A DNA stretch of 64,000 bases, taken from NCBI GenBank assembly GCA_016712445.1, contig JADJRB010000010.1:62001-126000 (forward strand), written 5' to 3'. The position numbers were made by a program, and so were the translations under genes. Under the pieces are notes generated by a model. The model did no database searches. It was given only the letters and a program-made list of their open reading frames with translations, and had not been told where the DNA came from. This document shows, one piece after another, positions 1-9,300 of the stretch. Every line of letters begins with the position of its first letter. Within the stretch, counting starts at the first letter, position 1. The stretch comes from Acidobacteriota bacterium (GTDB lineage: Bacteria; Pseudomonadota; Alphaproteobacteria; Caulobacterales; Hyphomonadaceae).

Positions 1-1319
1 ATCATCACAGCGATGGCGACCATGAAGAATGCGAACAGCGTGCCGGAGTTCGAAATGTCCGCCAGCTGACCAACCGGGAAGAAGGCCCCGGCGATGGCGA
101 CGCAGATGCCGGTGAAGATCGTCATCTTCCAGGGCGTACGGTATTTCGGGTGTACGTCGGCAAGTTTTTCCGGCAGCAGGCCGTCACGCGCCATGACGAA
201 GAAGATGCGCGTCTGGCCGTAGATCATCATCAGGATAACCGAGGGTAGCGCGATCGATGCGGCGAGACCGACGAGGTTGCCGACCACACCGAAATCAATG
301 ATGCGCAGCGTTTCGGCGAGCGCTTCCTTCGAGCAGACGATCGGGGCATCGCCCAGAGCTTTCAGTTCGGCGCAGCGGTCAGCGAACGCGACACCGTCCG
401 GCGAGAGCACATTGCCGGCGGCATCGGTGATCGGCTGGGCGCCGACCGTACCGATCACGCCGGCCGCGACGAGCAAGTAGAAGATGGTACAGATGCCGAG
501 CGAGCCGATCAGGCCGATAGGCACGTTGCGCTGCGGGTTCTTCGTCTCTTCGGCGGCGGTCGACACCGCGTCGAAGCCGACATAGGCGAAGAAGATCGAC
601 GCCGCTGCGCCAACGACGCCGAGGCCGCCTTCACCGAAGAAGCCCGTGGGCATGAGCGGCGAAAAATTCTCGCCCTTGATGATCGGCAGGCTGAGCGCGA
701 TGAAGGCGGTCAGCGCGACGACTTTCACGGCGACAAGGACGGCGTTGACCGATGCGCTCTCGCTGGTGCCGAGCACGAGCAGCCAGGTAACGAGGCCCGC
801 CACCACGATGGCCGGCAGATTGATGATGCCGTGACTGAAATCGACGGACGGAACGAAGCCGTCAAAGCCCCACGCGGGACCACTACTGAGGAAATCCGGT
901 AAGGCGAGGCCTGTCGTGCTGTGCACCAGCCCCATGACGTAGCCCGACCAGCCGACGCAGACGGCAGAGGCCGCGACCGCGTATTCGAGGATCAGCGCCC
1001 AACCGACCATCCAGGCGAGCAACTCGCCCATCACCGCGTAGGTGTAGGTGTAGGCGGAGCCCGATACCGGCACCATCGAGGCGAGTTCGGAATAGCAGAG
1101 CGCGGCGACGGCGCAGACGAAGCCTGCGATGACAAAGGAGAACATCATCCCCGGCCCGGCCTTCTGCGCCGCGGCTGCGGTCAGCACGAATATCCCTGTG
1201 CCGATGATCGCGCCGATGCCGAGCAGCGTCAGCTGGATCGGCCCCAGCGAACGATGGAGTGATTTCTTTTCCGCCGTCGCAAGGATGGCGTCGAGCGATT
1301 TAACCCGGTCAAAGATCAT
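1..1319 (-). CDS. APC-family amino acid permease (3' part beyond window)
   Basis: Integral inner-membrane transporter of the amino acid-polyamine-organocation family, probably taking up cationic or neutral amino acids. The frame opens at ATG 1319 behind an AGGA box and stays open to the left edge, so about 440 residues are visible and the C-terminus is missing. TM1 carries the family glycine motif (GAIIGTGIF). A second signature, SELASMVPVSGSAYTY, lies in the TM3 region, and FAYVGFDAVSTAAEE with a following NPQRN lies in the TM6 region. At least nine further hydrophobic stretches follow. A 118-bp gap separates it from the DUF481 gene on the same strand. Substrate specificity cannot be read from the sequence. 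Confidence 0.9.
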   Translation of the reverse strand, partial: MIFDRVKSLDAILATAEKKSLHRSLGPIQLTLLGIGAIIGTGIFVLTAAAAQKAGPGMMFSFVIAGFVCAVAALCYSELASMVPVSGSAYTYTYAVMGELLAWMVGWALILEYAVAASAVCVGWSGYVMGLVHSTTGLALPDFLSSGPAWGFDGFVPSVDFSHGIINLPAIVVAGLVTWLLVLGTSESASVNAVLVAVKVVALTAFIALSLPIIKGENFSPLMPTGFFGEGGLGVVGAAASIFFAYVGFDAVSTAAEETKNPQRNVPIGLIGSLGICTIFYLLVAAGVIGTVGAQPITDAAGNVLSPDGVAFADRCAELKALGDAPIVCSKEALAETLRIIDFGVVGNLVGLAASIALPSVILMMIYGQTRIFFVMARDGLLPEKLADVHPKYRTPWKMTIFTGICVAIAGAFFPVGQLADISNSGTLFAFFMVAIAVM

Positions 1320-1437
1320 GTGATTGTCCTGAACAGCCTGGTACGCCTGCGCGTATCCACCAACATTCCCGCTATCGGCGCGAACCTAGCGGATCGGGCG
1401 GCGGGCGCAAGCCAGACTCGCGCGGCGCGCGACGCAG

Positions 1438-2181
1438 TCAGCCGCCAAAAGCGTAGACCAGCGAAAAACGCGTGGCCGTATCGGTCGCTTCGAAGCCGGG
1501 CTGCGGATCGGTATCGTGCCGGACTTCAAACGACACCCTGGCCGACAGGTTGCTCACGAGTTTCGCCGTCAGCGTGGCGTTGTTGCTGATCTGGGTTGAG
1601 GCATCAGCATAGATGAGGTTGGAATCATTGCCGAATTTTACGGCTTCGTTGAAGGCGAGGCCAAACTTCGATGCGGCGATGAATGAGCCGGACTGTTCCG
1701 TGCGCGCCGGCGTCGTGACCGGCGGCACGCCGGCGGTTACGGCCTTGATCTCGTCGATCTTGATACCGGGGCCGCCTTCGAGCGACCACATGGCATGCTC
1801 GCCGTCGATGATATGCCACCCGAGACCGGCGCCTGCGAATGACCGGCTGTCGAAGGCGGAGAATTCATCCACTTCATGCGAGACCCGTCCGAAGGCGAAC
1901 AATGCGTCGTTCAGTGTACGGTTGGTCTGGCCGGCCAGGAACAGGCGGCCCTTGGTCTGGTCCCCGTCCTTGGTGCCATAGTCGGCGACGATCTCGAAAC
2001 TGTTGCGCCAGGCCTGGGTTTCGTAGGCGCCCTTGACGCCGATGCCGAGGTCGCTGGTATCGGTATTGCCGGTATTCAGGCCGGCGCTGAGCGAGCCCTC
2101 GCCTTTCCAGCCTTCGGTTTCGGAAATGGCGGGCAGAGCGAGGCAGCTGCCGGCCACGAGGGCGGCGAAAGCGAGCTTCAT
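1438..2181 (-). CDS. DUF481 (YdiY-type) outer-membrane protein
   Basis: A 247-residue exported protein of the DUF481/YdiY family, predicted outer-membrane beta-barrels of unknown function. The first ~20 residues form a Sec signal peptide ending near ALPAISE. The mature part is a succession of alternating hydrophobic/aromatic strands beginning GEGSLSAGLNTGNTDTSDLG, a typical DUF481 start, and ends in a short strand close to the terminal FGG, as barrels commonly do. The ATG at 2181 follows AGGAGA at good spacing. It lies 63 bp downstream of the Anbu gene on the same strand and could be read through from that operon, but nothing shows a functional link. Confidence 0.85.
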   Translation of the reverse strand: MKLAFAALVAGSCLALPAISETEGWKGEGSLSAGLNTGNTDTSDLGIGVKGAYETQAWRNSFEIVADYGTKDGDQTKGRLFLAGQTNRTLNDALFAFGRVSHEVDEFSAFDSRSFAGAGLGWHIIDGEHAMWSLEGGPGIKIDEIKAVTAGVPPVTTPARTEQSGSFIAASKFGLAFNEAVKFGNDSNLIYADASTQISNNATLTAKLVSNLSARVSFEVRHDTDPQPGFEATDTATRFSLVYAFGG

Positions 2182-2244
2182 GGAGATCTCCTGTTTTTAC
2201 GTTCAGGGCAGCGCCGGAAGACAGGGCCCGGCGCGCGAGGGGTC

Positions 2245-2976
2245 TTAGAACCCGAAGGGCGGCAGCGAGTCGAACGCTTTTTTCAGCGCCTCCCCCCAGC
2301 CGCTTGAGATCGTCTGGTAGTAAGGGTCTTCCGCCTCGATGCGTTTCGACAGGCCGAGGCGGAGGGCATCAGTGTCGATCACCTGCAGGTCCAGCGGCAG
2401 GCCGACGGACAGGTTGGCCTTCACGGTGGAGTCGAATGAGACGAGCAGCAGCTTTGCCGCATCCTCAAAGCTCATCGCAGGATCATATGCGCGCACGAGG
2501 ATCGGGCGGCCGTATTTGGTCTCGCCGATCTGGAAAAACGGCGTGTCGGCGCTCGCTTCGATGAAGTTGCCTTCCGGGTAGATCATGAACAGGCGCGGCT
2601 CCATGCCCTTCACCTGCCCGCCGAGGATCAGCGTGGAATTGAAGGCGGCATCGGCTTTCTGGCCGGTCGAGGCGTTTGACGCGATCACGTCCTTCAGCGT
2701 CTCGCCGACATGGCGCGCGATCTGGAACATGGTGGGCAGTTCGAGGATCGAGGGCCGCCGCTCGGAGGGCGCCTTGGTGCGCTCTTCCAGCAGGCTGACG
2801 ACCGACTGGGTGGTGGCCAGGTTGCCCGCAGTCATCAGCACCAGCGCCCGCTCGCCCGGTACAGACCACGTAAACAACTTGCGGAAGCGGGAGATATTGT
2901 CGACGCCCGCATTGGTGCGGGTATCCGACATGAAGACCAGGCCGCGATTGAGCTTCAGACCGACGCAGTAAGTCAT
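2245..2976 (-). CDS. Anbu (COG3484) proteasome-type peptidase
   Basis: A 243-residue Ntn-hydrolase related to HslV and the proteasome beta subunit, the 'ancestral beta subunit' (Anbu/BPH) family. Removal of Met1 would expose Thr2 as nucleophile. Asp18 (in MSDTRT) and Lys33 (in FRKLF) sit where the catalytic Asp and Lys of this fold are expected. The glycine-rich strand LVLMTAGNLATTQSV is also conserved. It is the last gene of a leftward four-gene operon with ATP-grasp, alpha-E and transglutaminase-like genes, starting 26 bp after the latter. This association is established for the family. The physiological substrate is not known, and protease activity is inferred from the fold. Confidence 0.92.
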   Translation of the reverse strand: MTYCVGLKLNRGLVFMSDTRTNAGVDNISRFRKLFTWSVPGERALVLMTAGNLATTQSVVSLLEERTKAPSERRPSILELPTMFQIARHVGETLKDVIASNASTGQKADAAFNSTLILGGQVKGMEPRLFMIYPEGNFIEASADTPFFQIGETKYGRPILVRAYDPAMSFEDAAKLLLVSFDSTVKANLSVGLPLDLQVIDTDALRLGLSKRIEAEDPYYQTISSGWGEALKKAFDSLPPFGF

Positions 2977-3002
2977 TTACCTGAACCGCCGACGCGGCTT
3001 TC

Positions 3003-3806
3003 TCATTGTTGCTGTACCTGGATCGACACATCGAGCGATTCGTTTGCCGCGCCGAACCGCATGCCAGAAACGGGAGCGGCCTCCCGGTAGTCAAGTCCTG
3101 TCGCCACGCGAACATAGCGGCTGTCCGGGGAAATCGCGTTGGAGATGTCGAATCCGACCCAGCCGAGCCGCTCAACATGAACCTCGGCCCAGGCATGGCC
3201 GGCATCCTGCTGGACCCGGTCGTTCATCATCAGGTAGCCCCCGGCATAGCGGGCCGGATAGCCAAGCAGGCGCGCGGCGGCGATGAAGACATGCGCATGG
3301 TCCTGGCAGACGCCGTGGCCGGCTTCCAGCGCGTCTTCGGCCTTGGTATCGGCGTCGGTCCAGCCGGGTTCATAGCGGATTGCGTCGCGCACCAGCTGGG
3401 CCACGCCGTGCAGGCGGGCGATGTCGCCGCCGCTGCCATCAGGCGAGGCTTTGGCGAGCTTGCGCACCAATGGTCCGGGACGTGTCAGCGCGGTGGCCCG
3501 GCGGAAAAGCCAGAGCGGCGCGAAGCCGCGATGCACGCCGATCACGCCTGCCCGGTCTTCCACCTCCACTTCGCCTTCGCTGGAGATGACCAGCTCCTTG
3601 GCCCCCTCAATCAGGCTGACCAGCTGAACCCAGTTGGCGTTCTGGTCCTCGTATTCGGCTTCGATCTTCCCGCCTTCGATGTGCAGGTCCCAGCTCAGCA
3701 CCTGCTGGCCAACGCGCGATTTCGGTGCCTGGCGCAGCTGCAGCAGGCCATACGAGACCGGGCTGGTATAGCTGTAGTGCGACGCATGCTTGATCTTCAG
3801 GCGCAT
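3003..3806 (-). CDS. Transglutaminase-like protein, N-terminal beta domain plus core
   Basis: A 267-residue cytoplasmic protein of the bacterial transglutaminase-like superfamily. Residues 1-80 match the N-terminal domain typical of this group (MRLKIKHASHYSYTSPV). The papain-like core follows with Cys167 in GVCQDHAH, His204 in DAGHAWAEV and Asp220 in GWVGFDISN as catalytic triad. Family members are thought to hydrolyse or transfer amide bonds. It is third of four genes with CP-ATP-grasp, alpha-E and Anbu, 10 bp behind alpha-E. The context suggests formation and cleavage of a peptide or isopeptide bond on a shared substrate, which is an inference. Confidence 0.9.
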   Translation of the reverse strand: MRLKIKHASHYSYTSPVSYGLLQLRQAPKSRVGQQVLSWDLHIEGGKIEAEYEDQNANWVQLVSLIEGAKELVISSEGEVEVEDRAGVIGVHRGFAPLWLFRRATALTRPGPLVRKLAKASPDGSGGDIARLHGVAQLVRDAIRYEPGWTDADTKAEDALEAGHGVCQDHAHVFIAAARLLGYPARYAGGYLMMNDRVQQDAGHAWAEVHVERLGWVGFDISNAISPDSRYVRVATGLDYREAAPVSGMRFGAANESLDVSIQVQQQ

Positions 3807-3816
3807 CAGGCTGCCT

Positions 3817-4758
3817 TCACCGGTTGAAGCGGAAGTCTTCCTCGACGTGTCCGGCGAGGGTGTTGTTGGAATGGATGAAGTGGGTCAGGAATTCGTGCAG
3901 CCCCCGCTCCATGATCTGGTCGATGGTCAGGTCTTCCAGCTCGTCGCGCAGGCCAAGGACAAAGTCGAGGCTCGGGCGGCGGACATTGTAATCCGTACAC
4001 AGATGGCCAAGGTTGCCGGCGATCTTGCGCATGCAGTAGAGCAGCGAGCGCGGCATGCGCCGGTCGAGGATCAGGAAATCCGCGATCGTCAGCGGACGTG
4101 TCTCGCCGCCGTGCAACCAGCGGAACGAGCGCTCGGCGGAGGCCGCACGCAGGATTGTCTCCCATTGCACGTTGTCGAGGGTCGATCCGACAAGGTGCAC
4201 CGAGGGCAGCAGCACGTAATACTTCACGTCGAGGATGCGGGCGATGTTGTCCGCCCGCTCGATGAAGGTTCCGGTGCGCGTGAAATTGTAGATGTCATTG
4301 CGCAGCATCGTGCCGACCGTTGCGCCGCGCACGAGCGAGCTTTGCTTGCGGATGAGACCCAGCACATCCGGCAAGTCCGTTTCGCGCACCGGGCGCGCGA
4401 GCGCGGATTTCAGCGTGATCCATGTTTCATTGACCGCTTCCCAGACTTCGCGGGTCAGCGCGGTGCGCACGAGACGGGCGTTGTTGCGCGCCGCTTCGAT
4501 GACCGAGATCACGCTCGACGGGTTCGCAGGGTCGCGCAGCAGGAAGTTGATGACGCTCGGGCCGTCGAACTTGCCGCCGGCTTCCAGAAAGGCGCTGCGT
4601 GCCCAGGCCGTGTCAATGATCGACGCCCACTCGTCTTCGGCATGGTCCGACCGGGTCAGCGCGATGCGGAAACCTGCGTCGGCGAGACGCGCGGTGTTTT
4701 CCGCCCGCTCGAGGTAGCGGTACATCCAGAAAAGGCCGCCTGCGGTCTTGCCCAGCAT
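3817..4758 (-). CDS. Alpha-E domain protein
   Basis: A 313-residue, almost entirely alpha-helical protein of the alpha-E family. It begins with the conserved MLGKTAGGLFWMYRYLERAE and contains the repeated-helix core (residues ~15-300) rich in Arg/Glu, including FTRTGTFIERADNIARILDVKYY. No enzymatic motif is seen. The family occurs almost only next to circularly permuted ATP-grasp proteins and is presumed to act with them. The gene starts 5 bp after the ATP-grasp stop codon and is followed 10 bp later by the transglutaminase-like gene, so translation is probably coupled. Confidence 0.9.
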   Translation of the reverse strand: MLGKTAGGLFWMYRYLERAENTARLADAGFRIALTRSDHAEDEWASIIDTAWARSAFLEAGGKFDGPSVINFLLRDPANPSSVISVIEAARNNARLVRTALTREVWEAVNETWITLKSALARPVRETDLPDVLGLIRKQSSLVRGATVGTMLRNDIYNFTRTGTFIERADNIARILDVKYYVLLPSVHLVGSTLDNVQWETILRAASAERSFRWLHGGETRPLTIADFLILDRRMPRSLLYCMRKIAGNLGHLCTDYNVRRPSLDFVLGLRDELEDLTIDQIMERGLHEFLTHFIHSNNTLAGHVEEDFRFNR

Positions 4759-4763
4759 CGCGC

Positions 4764-6191
4764 CTAGTCCTCCAGAACCCAGGTATCTTTGGTGCCGCCG
4801 CCCTGGCTAGAGTTGACGACGAGCGAGCCCTTCTTCAGCGCCACGCGGGTCAGGCCGCCGGGCGTGATCTCGATGCCGTCCGGTGACATCAGCACGAACG
4901 GACGCAGATCGACATGGCGCGGTGCGAGGCCGGACCGTGTGAGAATCGGCACGGTGGAAAGGGCCAGCGTAGGCTGTGCGATATAGTTGGACGGCTTGGC
5001 GGTGAGCTTGGCGCGGAAGGCTTCAAGTTCCTTGCGGGAGGCGGCGGGGCCGACGAGCATGCCGTAGCCGCCAGACCCATGGACTTCCTTCACCACCAGT
5101 TCGCTCAAGTGCTCCAGCACATAGGCAAGCGACGACGGCTCCGAGCAGCGCCAGGTGGGCACGTTCTTCAGGATCGGCTTCTCGCCGGTATAGAACTGCA
5201 CGATGTCCGGCATGTAGGAGTAGATCGCCTTGTCGTCGGCAATGCCGGTGCCGGGTGCGTTGGCGATGGTTATGCCGCCGGAGCGGTAGACGTCGAGGAT
5301 ACCCGGCACGCCAAGGAAGGAATCCGGGCGGAAGTTCAGCGGATCGAGATAGTCGTCATCAACGCGCCGGTAGAGCACGTCGATCGGCGTGTAGCCCATG
5401 GTCGTGCGCATCGCGATGCGGCCGTCCACGACCCGCAGGTCGTGGCCCTCCACCAGCTCGGCGCCCATCTGGTCGGCGAGGAAAGCGTGCTCATAGTAGG
5501 CAGAGTTGTGGATACCGGGCGTCAGCACGGCGACAACCGGGCGCCCCTTGCAGGCTGGCGGAGCGCAGGCCGAGAGCGAGCGGCGCAGGGACTTCGGATA
5601 ATCGCTGACCGGCCGCACACGGATCTTCGTGAACAGCTCGGGAAACATCTGCAGCATCGTTTCCCGGTTCTCCAGCATGTAGGAGACGCCGGACGGCGTG
5701 CGGGCATTGTCTTCCAGCACGAAGAACTCGTTCTCGCCGGTGCGCACGAGGTCGACGCCAACGATATGCGTGTACACCCCACCCGGAGGTGCAACGCCAA
5801 GCATCTTCGGAAGGAAAGCGTCATTGTTCTCGATCAGCTCCACCGGCACCCGGCCGGCGCGGATGATCTCCTGACGGTGGTAGATGTCGCTCAGGAAGGC
5901 GTTGATCGCCCGGACGCGCTGCTCAATGCCGCGCGTCAGGCGCGCCCATTCCTTGGCCGCAATGATGCGGGGCACGATGTCAAACGGGATCAACCGCTCG
6001 TCGGCGTCGTCCGATCCATAGACGTTGAAGGTGATACCGGTGCGCCGGAAGAAGGTTTCCGCTTCGCGCGCCTTGCGCCTCAGGCGTTCGGGGGGCTCGT
6101 CCTGCAGCCATTCGGCATAGCGGGCATAGGGCGCGCGCGCCCGGTCGCCAGCCCCGTCCATCTCATTGAAAAATGCTGGAGTTTCTCCCAT
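4764..6191 (-). CDS. Circularly permuted ATP-grasp protein (COG2308-type)
   Basis: First gene of the Anbu operon, 475 residues from ATG 6191; a GTG 9 bp upstream is a possible alternative. ATG 6191 is preferred because AAGGTGG sits 5-6 bp before it. The protein is a circularly permuted ATP-grasp ligase of the type paired with alpha-E proteins. Visible markers are GITFNVYGSDDADERLIPFD, the ATP-binding segment FFVLEDNARTPSGVSYMLEN, and KEVHGSGGYGMLVGP toward the C-terminus. Such enzymes are predicted to make amide bonds on an acylphosphate intermediate. Published genomic analysis of the ATP-grasp superfamily links them with transglutaminase and Anbu genes, but the product is unknown. Confidence 0.92.
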   Translation of the reverse strand: MGETPAFFNEMDGAGDRARAPYARYAEWLQDEPPERLRRKAREAETFFRRTGITFNVYGSDDADERLIPFDIVPRIIAAKEWARLTRGIEQRVRAINAFLSDIYHRQEIIRAGRVPVELIENNDAFLPKMLGVAPPGGVYTHIVGVDLVRTGENEFFVLEDNARTPSGVSYMLENRETMLQMFPELFTKIRVRPVSDYPKSLRRSLSACAPPACKGRPVVAVLTPGIHNSAYYEHAFLADQMGAELVEGHDLRVVDGRIAMRTTMGYTPIDVLYRRVDDDYLDPLNFRPDSFLGVPGILDVYRSGGITIANAPGTGIADDKAIYSYMPDIVQFYTGEKPILKNVPTWRCSEPSSLAYVLEHLSELVVKEVHGSGGYGMLVGPAASRKELEAFRAKLTAKPSNYIAQPTLALSTVPILTRSGLAPRHVDLRPFVLMSPDGIEITPGGLTRVALKKGSLVVNSSQGGGTKDTWVLED

Positions 6192-6315
6192 GCGCCCCAC
6201 CTTACGCAGGATTCACGCGCGCTCAACGGGGTTCGCGTGGGGGGCACAGTGCGCCGGGCGCTGCCTGAGGCGCAGGCAAACCCGGCTTCGGGCTGCCCGA
6301 AAATCCGGCAAAGCG

Positions 6316-8142
6316 TTAAGTCCCGACCTGATGCAGGGGCCAGAACAAGGGGATCACCACGCTCGCGACCACCACGAAGATGATGTTCAGCGGCGCGCCG
6401 AACCGCACGAAGTCGAGGAACTTGTAGCCGCCGGCGCGGTAGACCAGCGTGTTCGTCTGGTAGCCGATGGGCGTGGCAAAGCTGGCGCTCGCGGCGAACA
6501 TCACGGCCACCACGAAGGCGCGCGGGTCGACCCCGATCTGGTTCGCGAGGCCAATGGCGAGCGGCGTGATGAGGATGGCCGCCGCGTTGTTGCTCATCAC
6601 TTCGGTGACGAGCGAGGTGAAGGCATAGACGATCACCAGCAGCGCCAGCGGGCCCATACCCTTCGACAGGTCGGCCAGGAATCCGACGACGAGCGCGGCG
6701 GCGCCGGTCTTCTCCATCGCGATACCGAGACCCAGCATACCGAAGATCAGCATCAGGATGTCCCAGCGGATCGATTGGTAAGCTTCCTGGTGATCGAGGC
6801 ACCCGAAGGCGACAACGGCCGTTGCGGCGATGATGGCAAGGCCCGCAATCGGCATCAACTCGATTGCGGCCAGGCCCATCACCAGCAGCACGGCACCGAT
6901 GGCGATCGGCGCCTTGTCGCGCCGGATTGCGCGTTCGGTGCTTTCAGTGAGGTTATTTAGAACACCGTCCTCGAACATCTGGCGCATGCCGCGCGGCGGC
7001 CCTTCGATCAGCACCGTGTCGCCGACTTCGAAGCGCAACTCGTCGATCTGGCGCGCCATGTTCTCGCCGCGCCGGTGGATGGCGAGCACGTATACGCCGT
7101 AGAGGCGCGCGAGGCCGAGGCCAGCGAGGCGGCGCCCGACAAGGCGCGACTGGGGCCCGATGACACCCTCCATCACGACCGTCTCAGTGGTCTGGACAGG
7201 TTCGAATGAGGCGGGCGCGTTGGCCTGTGCGCCAATCGCTACATTGCCCGCTTCCTTCAGCGTGAGCATTTCGGAAACCGGCGAGCGAAGCACCATACGG
7301 TCGCCGGGCTGCAGCACGATTTCCTTGAGATTGCTGCGCAGCGACAGGCCCTCGCGGAACACGTCGATGACGGTGAAGCCCTTCTCGGCCGTGAAGCCCG
7401 TCTCCGTAATCTTCTTGCCGACGAGGTCCGACTGCAGCGGAATGAGGATCTGCGCGACGAAGCGGCGCTCCTTGTTGTCGGGCAACAGCGATGACAGCGT
7501 CTCACGCTTCGGCAGCAAGAACGGGCCGAGCAGCGTGACGTACAGAATGCCGACGCCGGCGAACATCAGGCCCGCCATCGAGATTTCAAACATGCCGAAG
7601 GCCGGCATGCCCTCACGCTGGGCAACGCCGTCGACGAGGATGTTTGTGGACGTACCGATCAATGTGGTCGTACCGCCGAAGATGGCGGCAAAGGACAGCG
7701 GGATCAGCAGTTTGGAGGGCGCAACATTGATCGAGCGCGCAAGCCGCACAGCCACCGGGATGAGGATGATGACCACCGGCGTATTGTTGATGAAGGCCGA
7801 CAGCAGCACCACGCCGCCCATCATGGCGATCACCGCAAGCGCCGGAGACCCATTCTGCGCGAGACGCGCGACGAACCTCCCGACCCAGTCGATCACACCT
7901 GTGCGCTCAAGCGCCGCTGACAGGACGAACATCGCCGCGACGGTGATCGGCGCGGCGTTGGAAAAGACGGAGAGCGTGTCGCTGACCGAAAGGATGCCGG
8001 TGAGCATCAGCGCGCCCATTGCCAACAGCGCCACCACGTCGGCCGGGATCTTCTCGCGCACGAAGCCGAAGAACACGATCACGACAAGGACCAGCACGAA
8101 ACCGATCTGGAAGGTCGAGCTTTCGAGAATTGGGGCGAGCAT
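6316..8142 (-). CDS. SLC13/DASS-type transporter with two RCK_C (TrkA-C) domains
   Basis: A 608-residue inner-membrane transporter. Residues ~8-180 and ~400-608 contain about a dozen hydrophobic helices with family marks NNTPVVIILIPVA and SNNAAAILITPLAIGLA. Two soluble TrkA-C-like domains lie between them (about 215-300 and 310-390), with RLVGRRLAGLGLARLYGVYV as one core. Members move divalent anions (dicarboxylates, sulfate) with sodium; the substrate here is unknown. ATG 8142 has AGGGA 7 bp upstream, whereas the extra 12 upstream codons have no such support. It is separated from the ATP-grasp gene by about 120 bp and appears to be its own unit. Confidence 0.9.
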   Translation of the reverse strand: MLAPILESSTFQIGFVLVLVVIVFFGFVREKIPADVVALLAMGALMLTGILSVSDTLSVFSNAAPITVAAMFVLSAALERTGVIDWVGRFVARLAQNGSPALAVIAMMGGVVLLSAFINNTPVVIILIPVAVRLARSINVAPSKLLIPLSFAAIFGGTTTLIGTSTNILVDGVAQREGMPAFGMFEISMAGLMFAGVGILYVTLLGPFLLPKRETLSSLLPDNKERRFVAQILIPLQSDLVGKKITETGFTAEKGFTVIDVFREGLSLRSNLKEIVLQPGDRMVLRSPVSEMLTLKEAGNVAIGAQANAPASFEPVQTTETVVMEGVIGPQSRLVGRRLAGLGLARLYGVYVLAIHRRGENMARQIDELRFEVGDTVLIEGPPRGMRQMFEDGVLNNLTESTERAIRRDKAPIAIGAVLLVMGLAAIELMPIAGLAIIAATAVVAFGCLDHQEAYQSIRWDILMLIFGMLGLGIAMEKTGAAALVVGFLADLSKGMGPLALLVIVYAFTSLVTEVMSNNAAAILITPLAIGLANQIGVDPRAFVVAVMFAASASFATPIGYQTNTLVYRAGGYKFLDFVRFGAPLNIIFVVVASVVIPLFWPLHQVGT

Positions 8143-8317
8143 GCAGGTCCCTGAGCTGTTGGCAGCGGCGCCAGACAAGCCTGAACCGGGCGCCAGCGCA
8201 ACTGTCTGACACTTCTGTAAAACTCACTCGCCTGTTGAGATCGGCGGTGCCCGATGGCATGCGCGGTCGGGCGTGGGCAAGCGAACCGGGGCTGGCATGC
8301 TGAAATACCAGGGCGAC

Positions 8318-8980
8318 ATGGCTGGCCGGCAGGCCTTCATCCGCGCAAACACGCGCCCTGTGCCGGTGGCCGGGCTGGATATTGGCACGGCCGGTGCGCC
8401 CGAACCGATGCGGCTCTGGCTGGCCGATGAGATCACGCCGATCTGGACCGCCACCGAAGCGGACCTCGATCAGGCGGGGCTCGACCCGCCCTTCTGGGCG
8501 TTCGCCTGGGCCGGCGGACAGGCGGTCGCGCGCCTCCTGCTCGGCGATCCTGCGCGGGTGCGCGGCAAGCGGGTGCTGGATATCGCGGCCGGCAGCGGGA
8601 TGATTGCGATTGCGGCGGCCCGGGCCGGAGCCGCGCGCGTCGACGCCAACGATATCGATCCGCTGTGCGAAGCGGCGACTGCGCTGAACGCCGAGCTCAA
8701 TTGCGCCGAAGTCGGCTGGATCGGCGGCAACCTGCTGGACGGGCCGGTCCCGGATGTGGATGTGATCGTGGCCGGCGACATCTTTTACCAGAAGCAAATG
8801 GCCAGCCTGTTCCTCGCCTGGCTGGGCACCGCAGCGGCGCGCGGGATCGACGTTTATGCCGGCGATCCGGGCCGCGCCTATGCGCCTCGCGACGCGCAGC
8901 CGCTCGCCGAATACGACATTGCCACCAGCCTCGACCTCGAGGGTGTCACCCAGCGCCGGGCGCGGGTCTGGAAACTGTGA
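8318..8980 (+). CDS. Class I SAM-dependent methyltransferase (NNMT/ETFB-KMT-like)
   Basis: A 220-residue Rossmann methyltransferase. SAM motif I is VLDIAAGSGMIAIAAARAG, preceded by FWAFAWAGGQAVARLLL, and motif post-I is ARVDANDIDPLC. The pattern resembles bacterial proteins related to lysine methyltransferases of the electron-transfer flavoprotein beta subunit and to PrmA. The ATG at 8318 gives MAGRQAFIRANT, a start typical of the group, with AGGG 5 bp upstream; ATG 8297 is an alternative. It is transcribed divergently from the SLC13 gene. ETF as substrate is an inference only. Confidence 0.82.
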   Translation: MAGRQAFIRANTRPVPVAGLDIGTAGAPEPMRLWLADEITPIWTATEADLDQAGLDPPFWAFAWAGGQAVARLLLGDPARVRGKRVLDIAAGSGMIAIAAARAGAARVDANDIDPLCEAATALNAELNCAEVGWIGGNLLDGPVPDVDVIVAGDIFYQKQMASLFLAWLGTAAARGIDVYAGDPGRAYAPRDAQPLAEYDIATSLDLEGVTQRRARVWKL

Positions 8981-9001
8981 GGCCCCCCCCGGATGCCGGA
9001 C

Positions 9002-9075
9002 TGGAGCGGGTACACGGGATCGAACCGAGATAGCTAGCTTGGAAGGCTAGTGCATTACCATTATGCTATACCCGC
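9002..9075 (-). tRNA. tRNA-Gly (TCC)
   Basis: A 74-nt cloverleaf with CCA encoded. The acceptor arm pairs GCGGGTA with TACCCGC, and the discriminator is T. The anticodon arm is CTAGC, loop CTTCCAA, GCTAG, giving anticodon TCC. The T arm contains GGTTCGATCC. It lies 35 bp downstream of tRNA-Tyr on the same strand. Confidence 0.96.
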
Positions 9076-9110
9076 CCGTCAGGGCCGCGAAAGCGGCGGC
9101 ATTGGCGGGG

Positions 9111-9195
9111 TGGTGGAGGGAGCTGGATTCGAACCAGCGTACGCTAGGCGGCCAGATTTACAGTCTGGTGGATTTAACCACTCTCCCATCCCTCC
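9111..9195 (-). tRNA. tRNA-Tyr (GTA)
   Basis: An 85-nt class II tRNA with a long variable arm and encoded CCA. The acceptor GGAGGGA pairs with TCCCTCC. The anticodon arm is CCAGA, loop CTGTAAA, TCTGG, giving anticodon GTA. The variable arm is the CCGCCTAGCGTACG region, and the T arm carries GGTTCGAATCC. It is probably co-transcribed with tRNA-Gly. Confidence 0.96.
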
Positions 9196-9300
9196 ACGGG
9201 ACCCGCGCCAACGCCGTTTGACGCCGCCGCGCCGCCGCTTCAAAAGGGCTTTCATAAACCCCCGATCCACGCCGGAAGCGGCCTTATAAGGATGAACCTC

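Noticed and set aside
5255..5608. Plus-strand frame of about 117 codons opposite the ATP-grasp gene
   Set aside because: Arg-rich low-complexity translation typical of a shadow frame; no ribosome site, and the opposite frame is a clear enzyme.
9002..9195. tRNA cluster as an integration site
   Set aside because: No integrase, direct repeat of a tRNA end, or GC shift flanks the two tRNA genes.
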